This document shows, piece by piece, positions 53,743 through 62,431 of a DNA stretch of 64,000 bases. A program made the position numbers and the translations under genes. The stretch comes from Catalimonadaceae bacterium JC749 (GTDB lineage: Bacteria > Bacteroidota > Bacteroidia > Cytophagales > Cyclobacteriaceae): contig JAJNNC010000007.1 in assembly GCA_021730635.1 (NCBI GenBank), forward strand, positions 89,100-153,099. Reading direction: 5' to 3'. A model generated the notes under the pieces. It was not told the DNA's origin. It ran no database searches and saw only the letters and a list, made by a program, of their open reading frames with translations. Position 1 is the first letter of the stretch, and each line of letters opens with the position of its first letter.

Positions 53743-55536
53743 TCAGATACCTGGGTACAACAGCTTAATCATTAATAGCACGGTGATCAGATAGACAATG
53801 GCCACCGGTATACCCATTTTAAAGAAGTCGCGGAAGGTATACCCACCAGGCCCATATACAATGAGGTTGGTCTGATAACCGATAGGAGTGAGGAAGGCAG
53901 CAGAAGCCGAATAGGCAATAGCTAAATAAAAAGGCATTCCGTCTACCTGCAAGCTATTACTGATGGCATAGGCCAGCGGAAAGGTAATAGAGACCGCTCC
54001 TACATTGGTGATAAAAGAAGTCAGAATAGTGGTAATCACTAGTAAACTGGCCATTATGGCTGTAGTGCCATAGTCTTTGGTAGCGTCAAGAATCCAGGTA
54101 GCCATCAGGTCGCCGCTACCTGTTTTGATGATAGCCTGCCCGAGGGCCAGGGAGAAGACCAGGATCGCTACCATATTGAGATCTACTTCTCTTTTCACAT
54201 CCTGTAGAGAAATCATACGCAACGACACCATGATAGAAAAGATAATCAGCAGGGAAGTGAATAACGAAAAGTAACCGAAAATAACCATCGCAATGGCCAC
54301 CAGAGCAACTATTGAAAAGTAAATCACATTTTTTCTTCTGGGCCGCAACATCTCCTTCACCTGAGAAACGATAAAAATATCACGGTAAAGATCTACCCGG
54401 TTTTTAAAATCTTTTCCGGCATATACCAACAACAAATCCCCCTGATGCAATTTAATATGCCCTATTTTGCCTCTTAGTTTTTCCCCGTTCCGGTGTATAG
54501 CCACAATAGCGGCATCATACCGGTTCCGGAAATTCATTTCTTTAGGCGTGTGACCTACCAGGCTGGAGTTGCTGCCTACTACTACTTCAATAATATTTAC
54601 TTTGTCTTCGTTGCGGGTATCTGCAGGTTTGGGAAGTGCTAAGCCGCGACCATTGCTGACCAGTTCTACAATACTTTCTGTGGCTCCGGCGAAGATTAAC
54701 ACATCATCATGGTAAATTCTTTCACTAGGCCCTACCGGAGATATGGTAAGTTTTTCGCGGATAATTTCTACCAGGTATACCCCTTTCAGGCTACGAAGCC
54801 CCGCTTCCTTGATCGTTTTTCCGGTGAGCGGCGAATTGGCAGCCAGTTGGGTTTCTACCAGGTATTCCCGCTTGTTTTTATTAAAGCTTTCTAAAATATT
54901 TTTCTTATCGGGTAGCAGTTTGTCTGCAATCAGTATCATTAAAAGAATGCCGGTCACACAGACGGCCAAACCAATCAGCAGTAAATCCCGACCAGGAAGT
55001 GAAGCATTCTCAAAATCTACGAGAAAGCCATTGAGTACCAGGGTTGTAGAAGTACCGATAATTGTAATCATACCACCCATAATAGTGGCATACGATAAGG
55101 GTATCAACAGTTTGGAAGGTGATACATTATTCTTTCGTCCCCAGTTAAATACATAGGGCGTCATAATAGCGACGATGGGCGTATTATTGATAAAAGAGGA
55201 AAATGCGGCCACCTGCACCATCATGCGTAACAAAAAAGAACGGTAACTAAGACTTCCTCCTTTTCTGCCTATCTTATAAATACTATCAATGATGAGTTCT
55301 ATTTCAAAATTTTTCCGCAAAGCGGCACTGATCAAAATAAGCAATACCACACTGGCAATGGAAGTGTTGGAAAAGCCCGACAAAAGTTCTTCAGGCGTAA
55401 GAATACCCAGAATCACAAAAAACAAGACTATCAGCAAGAACCCCAGCGAAGGCCTGATCCACTCTTTATATATAGTCACAAACAAGATTAGTATAGATAC
55501 TAAAGTGATTGTTTGTTGCAAATACGTTGGTAGCAT
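53743..55536 (-). CDS. SLC13-type permease with two RCK-C (TrkA-C) domains
   Basis: The 597-residue protein has about five helices in the first 200 residues, a cytosolic region of two TrkA-C domains (about 215-300 and 310-395), and six more helices. SSFINNTPIVAIMTPYVF near 110 and TSFITNVGAVSITFPLAYAI near 518 are the paired hairpin motifs of DASS/SLC13 carriers. It is a sodium-coupled or sulfate/dicarboxylate transporter, with RCK-C domains probably binding a regulatory ligand. The substrate cannot be told. Confidence 0.93.
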   Translation of the reverse strand: MLPTYLQQTITLVSILILFVTIYKEWIRPSLGFLLIVLFFVILGILTPEELLSGFSNTSIASVVLLILISAALRKNFEIELIIDSIYKIGRKGGSLSYRSFLLRMMVQVAAFSSFINNTPIVAIMTPYVFNWGRKNNVSPSKLLIPLSYATIMGGMITIIGTSTTLVLNGFLVDFENASLPGRDLLLIGLAVCVTGILLMILIADKLLPDKKNILESFNKNKREYLVETQLAANSPLTGKTIKEAGLRSLKGVYLVEIIREKLTISPVGPSERIYHDDVLIFAGATESIVELVSNGRGLALPKPADTRNEDKVNIIEVVVGSNSSLVGHTPKEMNFRNRYDAAIVAIHRNGEKLRGKIGHIKLHQGDLLLVYAGKDFKNRVDLYRDIFIVSQVKEMLRPRRKNVIYFSIVALVAIAMVIFGYFSLFTSLLIIFSIMVSLRMISLQDVKREVDLNMVAILVFSLALGQAIIKTGSGDLMATWILDATKDYGTTAIMASLLVITTILTSFITNVGAVSITFPLAYAISNSLQVDGMPFYLAIAYSASAAFLTPIGYQTNLIVYGPGGYTFRDFFKMGIPVAIVYLITVLLMIKLLYPGI

Positions 55537-55608
55537 AAACTCGATTTAGATGTAATATTCCTGCAAAGAAAAGATACTTTATTGAAAAAATTAAATAATT
55601 TTATAAAA

Positions 55609-56382
55609 TTATTCAAAACGCAGATGTTTGACGGATTCTCCGGAGTTGATGAGTTCCTGTAAAGCCTCTATGCCAATTTGTAAATGAACTTCAGCAAAGC
55701 GTCCGGTTACTTCACGGTCGCTCTTTTCAGTCTTGACACCTTCGGCGATCATAGGCAGGTCCGACACCAGTAAAAGTGCTCCGTGAGGTATTTTATTGAT
55801 AAAACCCACAATAAACAGGGTGGCTGTTTCCATATCTATCCCAGAGGCCCTGATTTTTTTCAGGTATTTTTTAAAGCTTTTATCATGTTCCCACACCCGC
55901 CGGTTGGTGGTATAGACCGTGCCTGTCCAGTAATCCATTTCATGCTTCTTGATCATAGAAGAAACCGCTCTTTGCAATCGGAAAGAAGGCAACGCCGGTA
56001 CTTCCGGAGGCATATAATCGTCGCCGGTCCCTTCCCCCCGTATGGCTGCGATGGGTAAGATCAGATCACCTACCTGCAGGTTTTTTTTAATACCTCCACA
56101 TTTCCCCAGAAACAAAGCCGCCTTAGGGGCTACGGCCGACAACAGATCCATCACGGTGGCAGCCATGGCACTCCCTATGCCAAAATTGATAATGGTCATA
56201 TTGTGTGAAGTAGCGGTTTGCATAGGACGCCCGAAGCCCCGGATCTCTACCTCAAAATTTTTGGCGAACATCTCTACATAATTAAAAAAATTGGTCAGCA
56301 ATATATATTCTCCAAACTCTTCCAGGGGAGTGCCTGTATAGCGTGGCAACCAGTTTTTAACAATGGATTCCTTATCTTTCAT
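55609..56382 (-). CDS. amn: AMP nucleosidase
   Basis: The ATG at 56382 (MKDKESIVKNWLPRYTG) begins the 257-residue protein; the earlier codons to 56457 resemble no family start. ATSHNMTIINFGIGSAMAATVMDLL, LFLGKCGGIKKNLQVGDLIL, and MDYWTGTVYTTNRRVWEHD, SGIDMETATLFIVGF match short AMP nucleosidases of Bacteroidota, which cut AMP to adenine and ribose 5-phosphate. It is divergent from the HsdR N-terminal-like gene. Confidence 0.92.
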   Translation of the reverse strand: MKDKESIVKNWLPRYTGTPLEEFGEYILLTNFFNYVEMFAKNFEVEIRGFGRPMQTATSHNMTIINFGIGSAMAATVMDLLSAVAPKAALFLGKCGGIKKNLQVGDLILPIAAIRGEGTGDDYMPPEVPALPSFRLQRAVSSMIKKHEMDYWTGTVYTTNRRVWEHDKSFKKYLKKIRASGIDMETATLFIVGFINKIPHGALLLVSDLPMIAEGVKTEKSDREVTGRFAEVHLQIGIEALQELINSGESVKHLRFE

Positions 56383-56424
56383 TATCTTATTTTTTCTATT
56401 AATACGGATGCATACCTTTGTGTC

Positions 56425-56883
56425 ATGGTATGTCTGAATCTTCCTCCTTTTGACCACAAAATTATAGAACGCGAAGGTAAAGCTACAATCTTTGATATAA
56501 TAAGAAAAAAATATGTGGCCTTAACTCCTGAAGAATGGGTAAGGCAGCATTTTATCCATTATCTGACCCGGCATTTGCAATATCCCAAAGCCCTGCTCAA
56601 TGTGGAAAATGGACTGAAGTTTAACCGTATGCTGAAAAGATCAGACATTGTCGTATACGACCGTCAGGGGCAGCTTTTTATGATCGTTGAATGCAAAGCT
56701 CATCACCACGCTATCACACCTGCTGTTTTTGAGCAAATTGCTGTCTATAATCACACCTTAAAAGCTCGATATGTAGTAGTCACCAATGGGCTGCAACATT
56801 ACTGCTGCCGGATCGACCACCAACAGAAAACCTATGCTTTTGAGGAGTCACTCCCATTTTTTGAGACTGCGCAACAGTCATAA
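56425..56883 (+). CDS. HsdR N-terminal-domain-like protein (PD-(D/E)XK fold)
   Basis: From the ATG at 56425 (MVCLNLPPFDHKI) the 152-residue protein matches the conserved Bacteroidota family carrying the type I restriction HsdR N-terminal nuclease domain. IFDIIRKKYVALTPEEWVRQH, LKRSDIVVYDRQGQLFMIVECKAH (Asp, then Glu-x-Lys) supply the nuclease core. There is no helicase or specificity subunit, so it is not a restriction enzyme in itself. A TACCTTTG at 56413-56420 lies very close upstream. Start 56425 is 42 bases from the amn start. Confidence 0.85.
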   Translation: MVCLNLPPFDHKIIEREGKATIFDIIRKKYVALTPEEWVRQHFIHYLTRHLQYPKALLNVENGLKFNRMLKRSDIVVYDRQGQLFMIVECKAHHHAITPAVFEQIAVYNHTLKARYVVVTNGLQHYCCRIDHQQKTYAFEESLPFFETAQQS

Positions 56884-56955
56884 CTTATATAAATCTCTCG
56901 CTGCTTCTCCCTTCCTGCTAATTTTATTAAATTCTCCCCGGATAAATATTGCTTT

Positions 56956-58158
56956 ATGAAGAATGTCAAAACACTGCTCTTTTTAATCCTGATCTGGGTG
57001 GTTTATCATCTGCCTGCTACCCTCTTGCTGGCCCAACCGGTGGATACGACCCTGCTTTGCCAGGGGCATTATTATACGGAAGCAGAAGGAGCAGCCGCTT
57101 TAGCCCGTTCTGCGGAAAATTATCAAGACCTGGAGGGATGGAAAAACAGAGCCGAACGCATACGGCAGGGAATCTGGGAAGGTCTGCGTCTGTCACCGGA
57201 TTTTAAAAGAACACCCCTGAAACCTATCGTCCACAGCAAAAGGACCTATGATGGTTATACCGTAGAGAATGTGGCTTTTGAAAGTATCCCCGGCTTTTTT
57301 GTGACGGGCAACCTGTATCGTCCGGCCAAAGCACAGCCTACTTATGCGGCCGTCCTTTGCCCGCACGGCCATTGGTCAGATACCACCGACTATGGCCGGT
57401 TCCGGGAAGATATGCAGAAACGTTGTGCTACGCTGGCCAGAATGGGGGCTGTGGTGTTTGCCTATGATATGGTAGGATATGGAGACGCTGACCAGAGTTC
57501 TCATCAACACCCTGAAGCCCTGAAACTCCAGGTTATCAATGCGCTCCGGAGTGTAGATTTTCTGCTTTCCCTGCCTCAGGTGGACCCGAAACGCCTGGCT
57601 GTCACAGGGGCTTCCGGTGGAGGCACACAAACCTTTCTGCTAACAGCCCTGGATGAACGCATCGCCGTGTCGGTGCCAACCGTCATGGTAGCTGCCCATT
57701 TTTTTGGTGGTTGCGTCTGTGAGAGCGGCTTGCCCATTCATAAAAGTGCCAATCACCAGACCAGCAATGTAGAAATTGCGGCGCTGGCTGCGCCACGTCC
57801 CTTGTTATTGATTTCTGACGGAGGAGACTGGACAAAAAACACACCCGCAGTAGAGTATCCTCATACCCAGGCTATTTATCGTCTGTATGGTAAAGAAGAA
57901 AATGTGGGTAACGTACACTTACCCCAGGAAGGCCATGACTATGGGATCAACAAAAGAAAAGCCATGTATCCCTTTTTGGCCAAACATCTGAACCTGTCGC
58001 TGGATGCTGTCACGAATGCTGCAGGAGAGGTCGACGAGCACTTTGTGACAGTGGAACCCTATGCAAAAATGCATGTATTTGATGCGCAGCATCCCAGACC
58101 CTCTTACGCTGTAAAAGGTGACAAAGCGGTCAGCCGATTATTGGAAATGGTAAAATAA
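56956..58158 (+). CDS. Secreted alpha/beta hydrolase (acetyl xylan esterase-like)
   Basis: The 400-residue protein has a signal peptide (about 1-27) and an alpha/beta hydrolase fold with the nucleophile in AVTGASGGGTQTFLL near 216-230, an acidic residue in LLISDGGDWTKNTP, and a final His in QEGHDYGINKRKAM. YAAVLCPHGHWSD precedes the oxyanion region. Homologous Bacteroidota proteins are annotated as acetyl xylan esterases or dienelactone-hydrolase-like. The substrate here is not known. Confidence 0.85.
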   Translation: MKNVKTLLFLILIWVVYHLPATLLLAQPVDTTLLCQGHYYTEAEGAAALARSAENYQDLEGWKNRAERIRQGIWEGLRLSPDFKRTPLKPIVHSKRTYDGYTVENVAFESIPGFFVTGNLYRPAKAQPTYAAVLCPHGHWSDTTDYGRFREDMQKRCATLARMGAVVFAYDMVGYGDADQSSHQHPEALKLQVINALRSVDFLLSLPQVDPKRLAVTGASGGGTQTFLLTALDERIAVSVPTVMVAAHFFGGCVCESGLPIHKSANHQTSNVEIAALAAPRPLLLISDGGDWTKNTPAVEYPHTQAIYRLYGKEENVGNVHLPQEGHDYGINKRKAMYPFLAKHLNLSLDAVTNAAGEVDEHFVTVEPYAKMHVFDAQHPRPSYAVKGDKAVSRLLEMVK

Positions 58159-58175
58159 TAGGGCAAATCCGATAC

Positions 58176-58220
58176 CCGGCCAGAAAATGAGAGGCAAGCT
58201 ACCTGTTCTCTGCTGGCCGG
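58176..58220. terminator. Long hairpin between convergent esterase and alanine dehydrogenase genes
   Basis: CCGGCCAG (58176-58183) pairs with CTGGCCGG (58213-58220), with an inner pair GAGA/TCTC. It is followed on the plus strand by ATATTTTA. It stands 18 bases after the esterase stop and 28 before the end of the convergent alanine dehydrogenase gene and probably serves the plus transcript, possibly both. Confidence 0.7.
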
Positions 58221-58248
58221 ATATTTTACAGTAGTAACGCCTTATTGA

Positions 58249-59376
58249 TCAGGCAGTCACTTTCTGTATATGTTCTTCTACTGGCACGTAGGGCAATCCG
58301 AAGGCATCGGCCACGCTCTTGTAGGTAATATCTCCTTTCACCACGTTCAATCCCAGTTTCAACGGATTAGAGAGAGAACAGGCTTGTTGCCACCCCATAT
58401 TGGCCAGCTGTATCGCATAAGGCAAAGTAGCATTAGTCAGCGCTAAGGTTGACGTATAGGGCACAGCTCCCGGCATATTCGCTACGCAGTAGTGCACGAC
58501 ACCATCAATTACATAAGTCGGATTTTCATGGGTGGTAGGTTCACAGGTTTCTATACAACCTCCCTGGTCCACAGCTACATCTATCAATACGGTGCCCGGC
58601 TGCATCTCCTTCAGCATATCGCGGGTAATGAGTTTGGGTGCTTTGGCCCCCGGGATTAACACAGCGCCTATGATAAGGTCATGAGAACCGATCAGCGAAC
58701 GGATGTTATACTCACTAGACATGAAAGTGTTGACATTGGCCGGTAAGATATCGGCCAGATAGCGCAGGCGGTTAAGGTTGGTATCCATGATGGTGACGTC
58801 AGCCCCGAGGCCAGCCGCCATTTTCGCAGCCTGTGTGCCCACAACGCCTCCTCCTAAAATCAGCACTTTGGCCGGACGAACCCCAGGTACGCCACCCAGC
58901 AGTATCCCTCTCCCCTGCAAGGGTTTTTCCAGAAACCGGGCGCCTTCCTGCACAGCCATCCGGCCGGCTACCTCCGACATAGGCACCAGCAGTGGCAGAC
59001 TCCGGTCTGGTAACTCAACCGTTTCATAAGCCAGACAAACAGCGCCACTCTTTACCATCGCCTTGGTAAGTGTTTCGCTGGAAGCAAAGTGGAAATAGGT
59101 AAATACCAGTTGGTCTCTCTTGATCAGGCTATACTCTTTTTCAATAGGTTCCTTCACCTTGATAATCATTTCAACGTCAGCATATACTGACTCGATATCC
59201 GGTAAAATAGTGGCACCAGCATCTTTGTACTGGGCATCGCTAAAACCGCTTCCTTCTCCGGCATGGCTTTGCACCTTCACCGTATGGCCTAATTTAGTAA
59301 GTTCTTTCGCACCTCCGGGTGTCAGTCCGACCCGGTTCTCGTTGTTTTTAATTTCTTTGGGTACTCCGATGATCAT
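58249..59376 (-). CDS. ald: Alanine dehydrogenase
   Basis: The 375-residue protein has MIIGVPKEIKNNENRVGLTP at the start, KVKEPIEKEYSLI with catalytic Lys, YFHFASSETLT, VLILGGGVVGTQAAKMAAGLGA as the NAD loop, and VDQGGCIETCEPTTHENP. These are signature regions of alanine dehydrogenase, which converts L-alanine to pyruvate with NAD. It has the same fold as PntAA in this window. Single gene. Confidence 0.97.
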   Translation of the reverse strand: MIIGVPKEIKNNENRVGLTPGGAKELTKLGHTVKVQSHAGEGSGFSDAQYKDAGATILPDIESVYADVEMIIKVKEPIEKEYSLIKRDQLVFTYFHFASSETLTKAMVKSGAVCLAYETVELPDRSLPLLVPMSEVAGRMAVQEGARFLEKPLQGRGILLGGVPGVRPAKVLILGGGVVGTQAAKMAAGLGADVTIMDTNLNRLRYLADILPANVNTFMSSEYNIRSLIGSHDLIIGAVLIPGAKAPKLITRDMLKEMQPGTVLIDVAVDQGGCIETCEPTTHENPTYVIDGVVHYCVANMPGAVPYTSTLALTNATLPYAIQLANMGWQQACSLSNPLKLGLNVVKGDITYKSVADAFGLPYVPVEEHIQKVTA

Positions 59377-59519
59377 TATTCAAAATATTTTGTCTGTTAT
59401 TATTCAGCAGACACTAGAACAAAATTTAATGCTAAAAGGGTTGCAAATGTATGTTTTACTTTTCTCCCAGGTACAGGCTGTAAGACAAATCATGAGGGCT
59501 GCTGAATACCGTAAGCGGT

Positions 59520-59984
59520 CTATTCCTCTATGATCACACCGTCTGCCATAAAGGATATCCGCTGTTCCGGCTGGGTGATAGCTTCTATTTCTGCTTTGGA
59601 TTTGCCGGCATCTTCTGCATAGTGTCGCAGGGTTTCTACCGAAACAGTATCCACAAAAGCATGACCTGCCACCACGGCGGTTTTGCCAGCCACATCGGTG
59701 GGTACAAAAAAGCCATAGTCCTTAAACTGCACCATTACCTCCTGCCCGTTGCCCATATCCAGGGTCATCCAGCATCCTTTCACCTGACAAACATCGTTGA
59801 TGGTAGCTTTCAGTTTGGTTTTTGCTTCTCCCTTGCCTTCCACCTCTGTTACAAATTCAGTAGGAGTCAGGGCACCTTTTGCAGAGATCTTCTCCCCGAA
59901 ATTGGCAGGTTCTTCCTGTGCGAAGGCACAGGTCATCAGCGCTAAGCTTAAAAAAGCGGAAAATAACAGTTTCTTTATGGTCAT
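59520..59984 (-). CDS. DUF4920 domain protein, secreted
   Basis: The 154-residue protein has a signal peptide (about 1-22) and the DUF4920 region: TKLKATINDVCQVKGCWMTLDMGNGQEVMVQFKDYGFFVP, holding a Cys pair in CQVKGCW. Similar Bacteroidota proteins are secreted and of unknown role, possibly metal-binding. It follows no operon partner. Confidence 0.88.
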   Translation of the reverse strand: MTIKKLLFSAFLSLALMTCAFAQEEPANFGEKISAKGALTPTEFVTEVEGKGEAKTKLKATINDVCQVKGCWMTLDMGNGQEVMVQFKDYGFFVPTDVAGKTAVVAGHAFVDTVSVETLRHYAEDAGKSKAEIEAITQPEQRISFMADGVIIEE

Positions 59985-60035
59985 TATAATTTTATACTTT
60001 ATGATTATTGATTGTTCATTCTCAATGATAAGCGA

Positions 60036-60524
60036 TTACCAGCCCAGGGTACCCGGTGCTCCTTTGAAGGGGCCTGTAATATCGCCTGTAATCCAGCCGC
60101 CATAAAAATCACCCTCCTGGGGTTTTACTCTTTCACTGTCTACATAGCAGGCTTCCATCTTGGCCGGATAGAAAGCGACATAATTTTTTATTCCATCATA
60201 CCCTGGATTTGGGTAAGGAAAAAACCAGGCAGCCTCTACGGCTTCTCTCTCCTGGACCTTAATGGTATAGTAGTGTGCTACTCCTTTGAATTCGCAAAAC
60301 GAACTCTTTTCCGTTTCAAACAAATACTCCATCCATATATCTTCAGGAGGAATATAGTAGACGGGCGGATGGCTGGTTTCCAGCACGCGCTTTGCGCGAT
60401 GGGTCGTCGCCAGGGGTATTCCATTAAAAACCACCTGCACAAATTTGTGCACATCCTCTACCCTGGGCGGACGCGGGTAATCCCATACGGATTCCTGATT
60501 GAGTTTAGGCTGCGTTCTTTCCAT
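60036..60524 (-). CDS. DUF427 domain protein
   Basis: The 162-residue protein has the DUF427 core: DVHKFVQVVFNGIPLATTHRAKRVLETSHPPVYYIP, CEFKGVAHYYTIKVQ, and VEAAWFFPYPNPGYDGIKNYVAFYPAKM, ending DFYGGWIT. The family is a small beta-barrel-like protein of unknown function, widespread in bacteria and fungi. It stands alone between the DUF4920 gene and the AT-rich module. Confidence 0.9.
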   Translation of the reverse strand: MERTQPKLNQESVWDYPRPPRVEDVHKFVQVVFNGIPLATTHRAKRVLETSHPPVYYIPPEDIWMEYLFETEKSSFCEFKGVAHYYTIKVQEREAVEAAWFFPYPNPGYDGIKNYVAFYPAKMEACYVDSERVKPQEGDFYGGWITGDITGPFKGAPGTLGW

Positions 60525-60584
60525 AGCCTTTTTGTTATAAGTATAACACCCTATAAAAACCTTTTGATCCTGATAAAGTTACCA

Positions 60585-61220
60585 TCAATTGCTATTGTTG
60601 AACAATCTATCTAACCAATTTACAAATTGTTGGCATAAATCTTTATTGGTATTAAGATAACTTTTTGTGATGGCTAACCCTAAAGGAGTACCTGGATCTT
60701 CCTGCCAAGCCAACCAGGTATGAATTAAAGCCTTGGACTTATGTACATCTCGGTACTTGTGAAGTTGCTGACTTTCCAAGGTGTCCAAAGTTTGCTTAGC
60801 AAAAGGAAGTCCCTGATCCTTATCAGAAACTAATATGGTGATAAAATCTTCTATTGTGCCATTTAATTGATTATTGGGCATGAGCCACACACCCAAAGTA
60901 GGTAAATTTGATGCTTTAATGATACTACCTGAAGCATTTGGTTGATCTGGTACGCTGTAACCAATATTAACCAATATTTCACGCAGCTTATCCCATTGCC
61001 TAATCACATCAACATCAGCATCAACCACTATTCCCAAGCAATTCAGACCAGACTGTTTTAGCCTTACTGAGATTTGTGCAAAAAGTTTGTCTATTCCTGA
61101 ACAATCAATTACATCAAAGTTTTCTGGTATGTCAAAGTTATTACATAGTGCCCACACAACATGCTGATCATCATTGCCTTCAACCAAGAGTTTGTTATAA
61201 TGCTTTTCTTCAACTTTCAT
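60585..61220 (-). CDS. DUF3226 TOPRIM-fold protein, partner of AAA ATPase
   Basis: From the ATG at 61220 (MKVEEKHYNKLLVEGNDD) the 211-residue protein has the TOPRIM pattern: LLVEGNDDQHVV (Glu), GIVVDADVDVIRQWD (DxD), TLGVWLMPNNQLNGTIEDFI, then a helical C-terminus with HKSKALIHTWLAWQEDPGTPLG, as in DUF3226. TOPRIM domains cut or rejoin nucleic acids with metal ions. It starts one base after the stop of the ATPase gene, so the two are translationally coupled. No other nuclease motif is seen. The gene is AT-rich compared with its left neighbours. Confidence 0.85.
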   Translation of the reverse strand: MKVEEKHYNKLLVEGNDDQHVVWALCNNFDIPENFDVIDCSGIDKLFAQISVRLKQSGLNCLGIVVDADVDVIRQWDKLREILVNIGYSVPDQPNASGSIIKASNLPTLGVWLMPNNQLNGTIEDFITILVSDKDQGLPFAKQTLDTLESQQLHKYRDVHKSKALIHTWLAWQEDPGTPLGLAITKSYLNTNKDLCQQFVNWLDRLFNNSN

Positions 61221-61221
61221 T

Positions 61222-62364
61222 TTAACGCATCTCAATATCTTGGTCTGTAGCAATATCTAATTCAGAGGCGTTATAGAAAATAGGCTTGATTGTTTCTCCG
61301 AATTTTTCAAGGCGAAAGTACTGACCTTTTGCCTGATTTTCTTTGCTATTTAGTACATGGGCAAAGGCACGTATACAATCTTCACTATGTGTAGTAGCAA
61401 ACACTTGTACATTAAGTTCTTTAGCTAAGTTAAAGATCATCCTCCACAAATCCTCCTGAACCGTATAGTGAAGACCATTTTCAAATTCATCGATCAGTAG
61501 AAACCCTTTTTCGGCATTCACCAAAGCTAGAATGATAGTAAGTATTCTGTTCATACCATCACCCATGCTCTTGAGAGGAACAACTGATTTGTTTATATTA
61601 ATTTTTACAACGGGAGTTCTTTGATTTGTATCTTCATCTTTGATAAAAGTAATCCTATCTGTGCCGGGCTCAATGATTCTTAATGCTGCTACTACATAAT
61701 CTTCTTTATCAGTTAAAGCGATTTGATCCCAAAGTCGATCATTAATGCTTTTAGTGGTTTGTGATTCAACAAATTGATAATTGTAAGGCTTATTAAATAT
61801 GGGAAAGAGTGAACTAATATCCTTTTTAGCTAAATCTTTAGCATCATATATGTTGATAGACCTATCAAAACCAATTACTAAACCAGGTTGAAGTTTAGAC
61901 ATACTATTATTATCACCTTCTACAACTTCTTTGTGTGTTAAATTATATGTTTGATTAGTCTTTGGATCTATTGCTTCTCTTGAAACTTCTTTTAATGTTA
62001 CAAAACGAATATTGAGTCTGTCTTTAAGAAATTCTTCATTTTCCTCTGATATACTTTTTTTTAATGGACCAATCAATATTCTTTGCTTTCCCGAAAATTC
62101 TGCAATTCTATCTGAGAAAAGCGAAGTGTAAACCATAAGGTTTTCTACTGTACCGCTGTCTTTATAAAATTCATCTCTCACATTTAACAATCGGTTAATC
62201 CACTGCAAACTTCCTTTGGAGGCATAAAACGATATAGCTTCTAATAAAGAAGTCTTTCCTGTATTATTCTTACCAGCAATAAGATTAACCCTTGCCAATG
62301 ATTCAATCTCTAGGCTTTTTAGGTTTCTATAGTTTTTGATGCTTAATGAAGGCAAAAGTAGCAT
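61222..62364 (-). CDS. OLD/SMC-like AAA-family ATPase of a two-gene module
   Basis: The 380-residue ABC/SMC-type ATPase has Walker A GKNNTGKTS at about 32-40, the ABC signature-like LKSMGDGMNRILT near 265, Walker B FLLIDEFENGLH near 287-298 and the switch His in ATTHSEDC near 322. This AAA_15/AAA_21 design is that of the ATPases in OLD, PARIS, AbiEii-type and related defence systems. The base composition is low: two sampled 60-base lines have 19 and 15 G+C, against 35 in one from aspS. It is first in a pair with the DUF3226 gene and lies next to aspS, suggesting an acquired module. Confidence 0.88.
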   Translation of the reverse strand: MLLLPSLSIKNYRNLKSLEIESLARVNLIAGKNNTGKTSLLEAISFYASKGSLQWINRLLNVRDEFYKDSGTVENLMVYTSLFSDRIAEFSGKQRILIGPLKKSISEENEEFLKDRLNIRFVTLKEVSREAIDPKTNQTYNLTHKEVVEGDNNSMSKLQPGLVIGFDRSINIYDAKDLAKKDISSLFPIFNKPYNYQFVESQTTKSINDRLWDQIALTDKEDYVVAALRIIEPGTDRITFIKDEDTNQRTPVVKININKSVVPLKSMGDGMNRILTIILALVNAEKGFLLIDEFENGLHYTVQEDLWRMIFNLAKELNVQVFATTHSEDCIRAFAHVLNSKENQAKGQYFRLEKFGETIKPIFYNASELDIATDQDIEMR

Positions 62365-62431
62365 GAACTTTCTAAATATTTTGTTATATGTTACTAACGT
62401 ATGCCACTATGCTTTTGTGGTATAATTCAAA

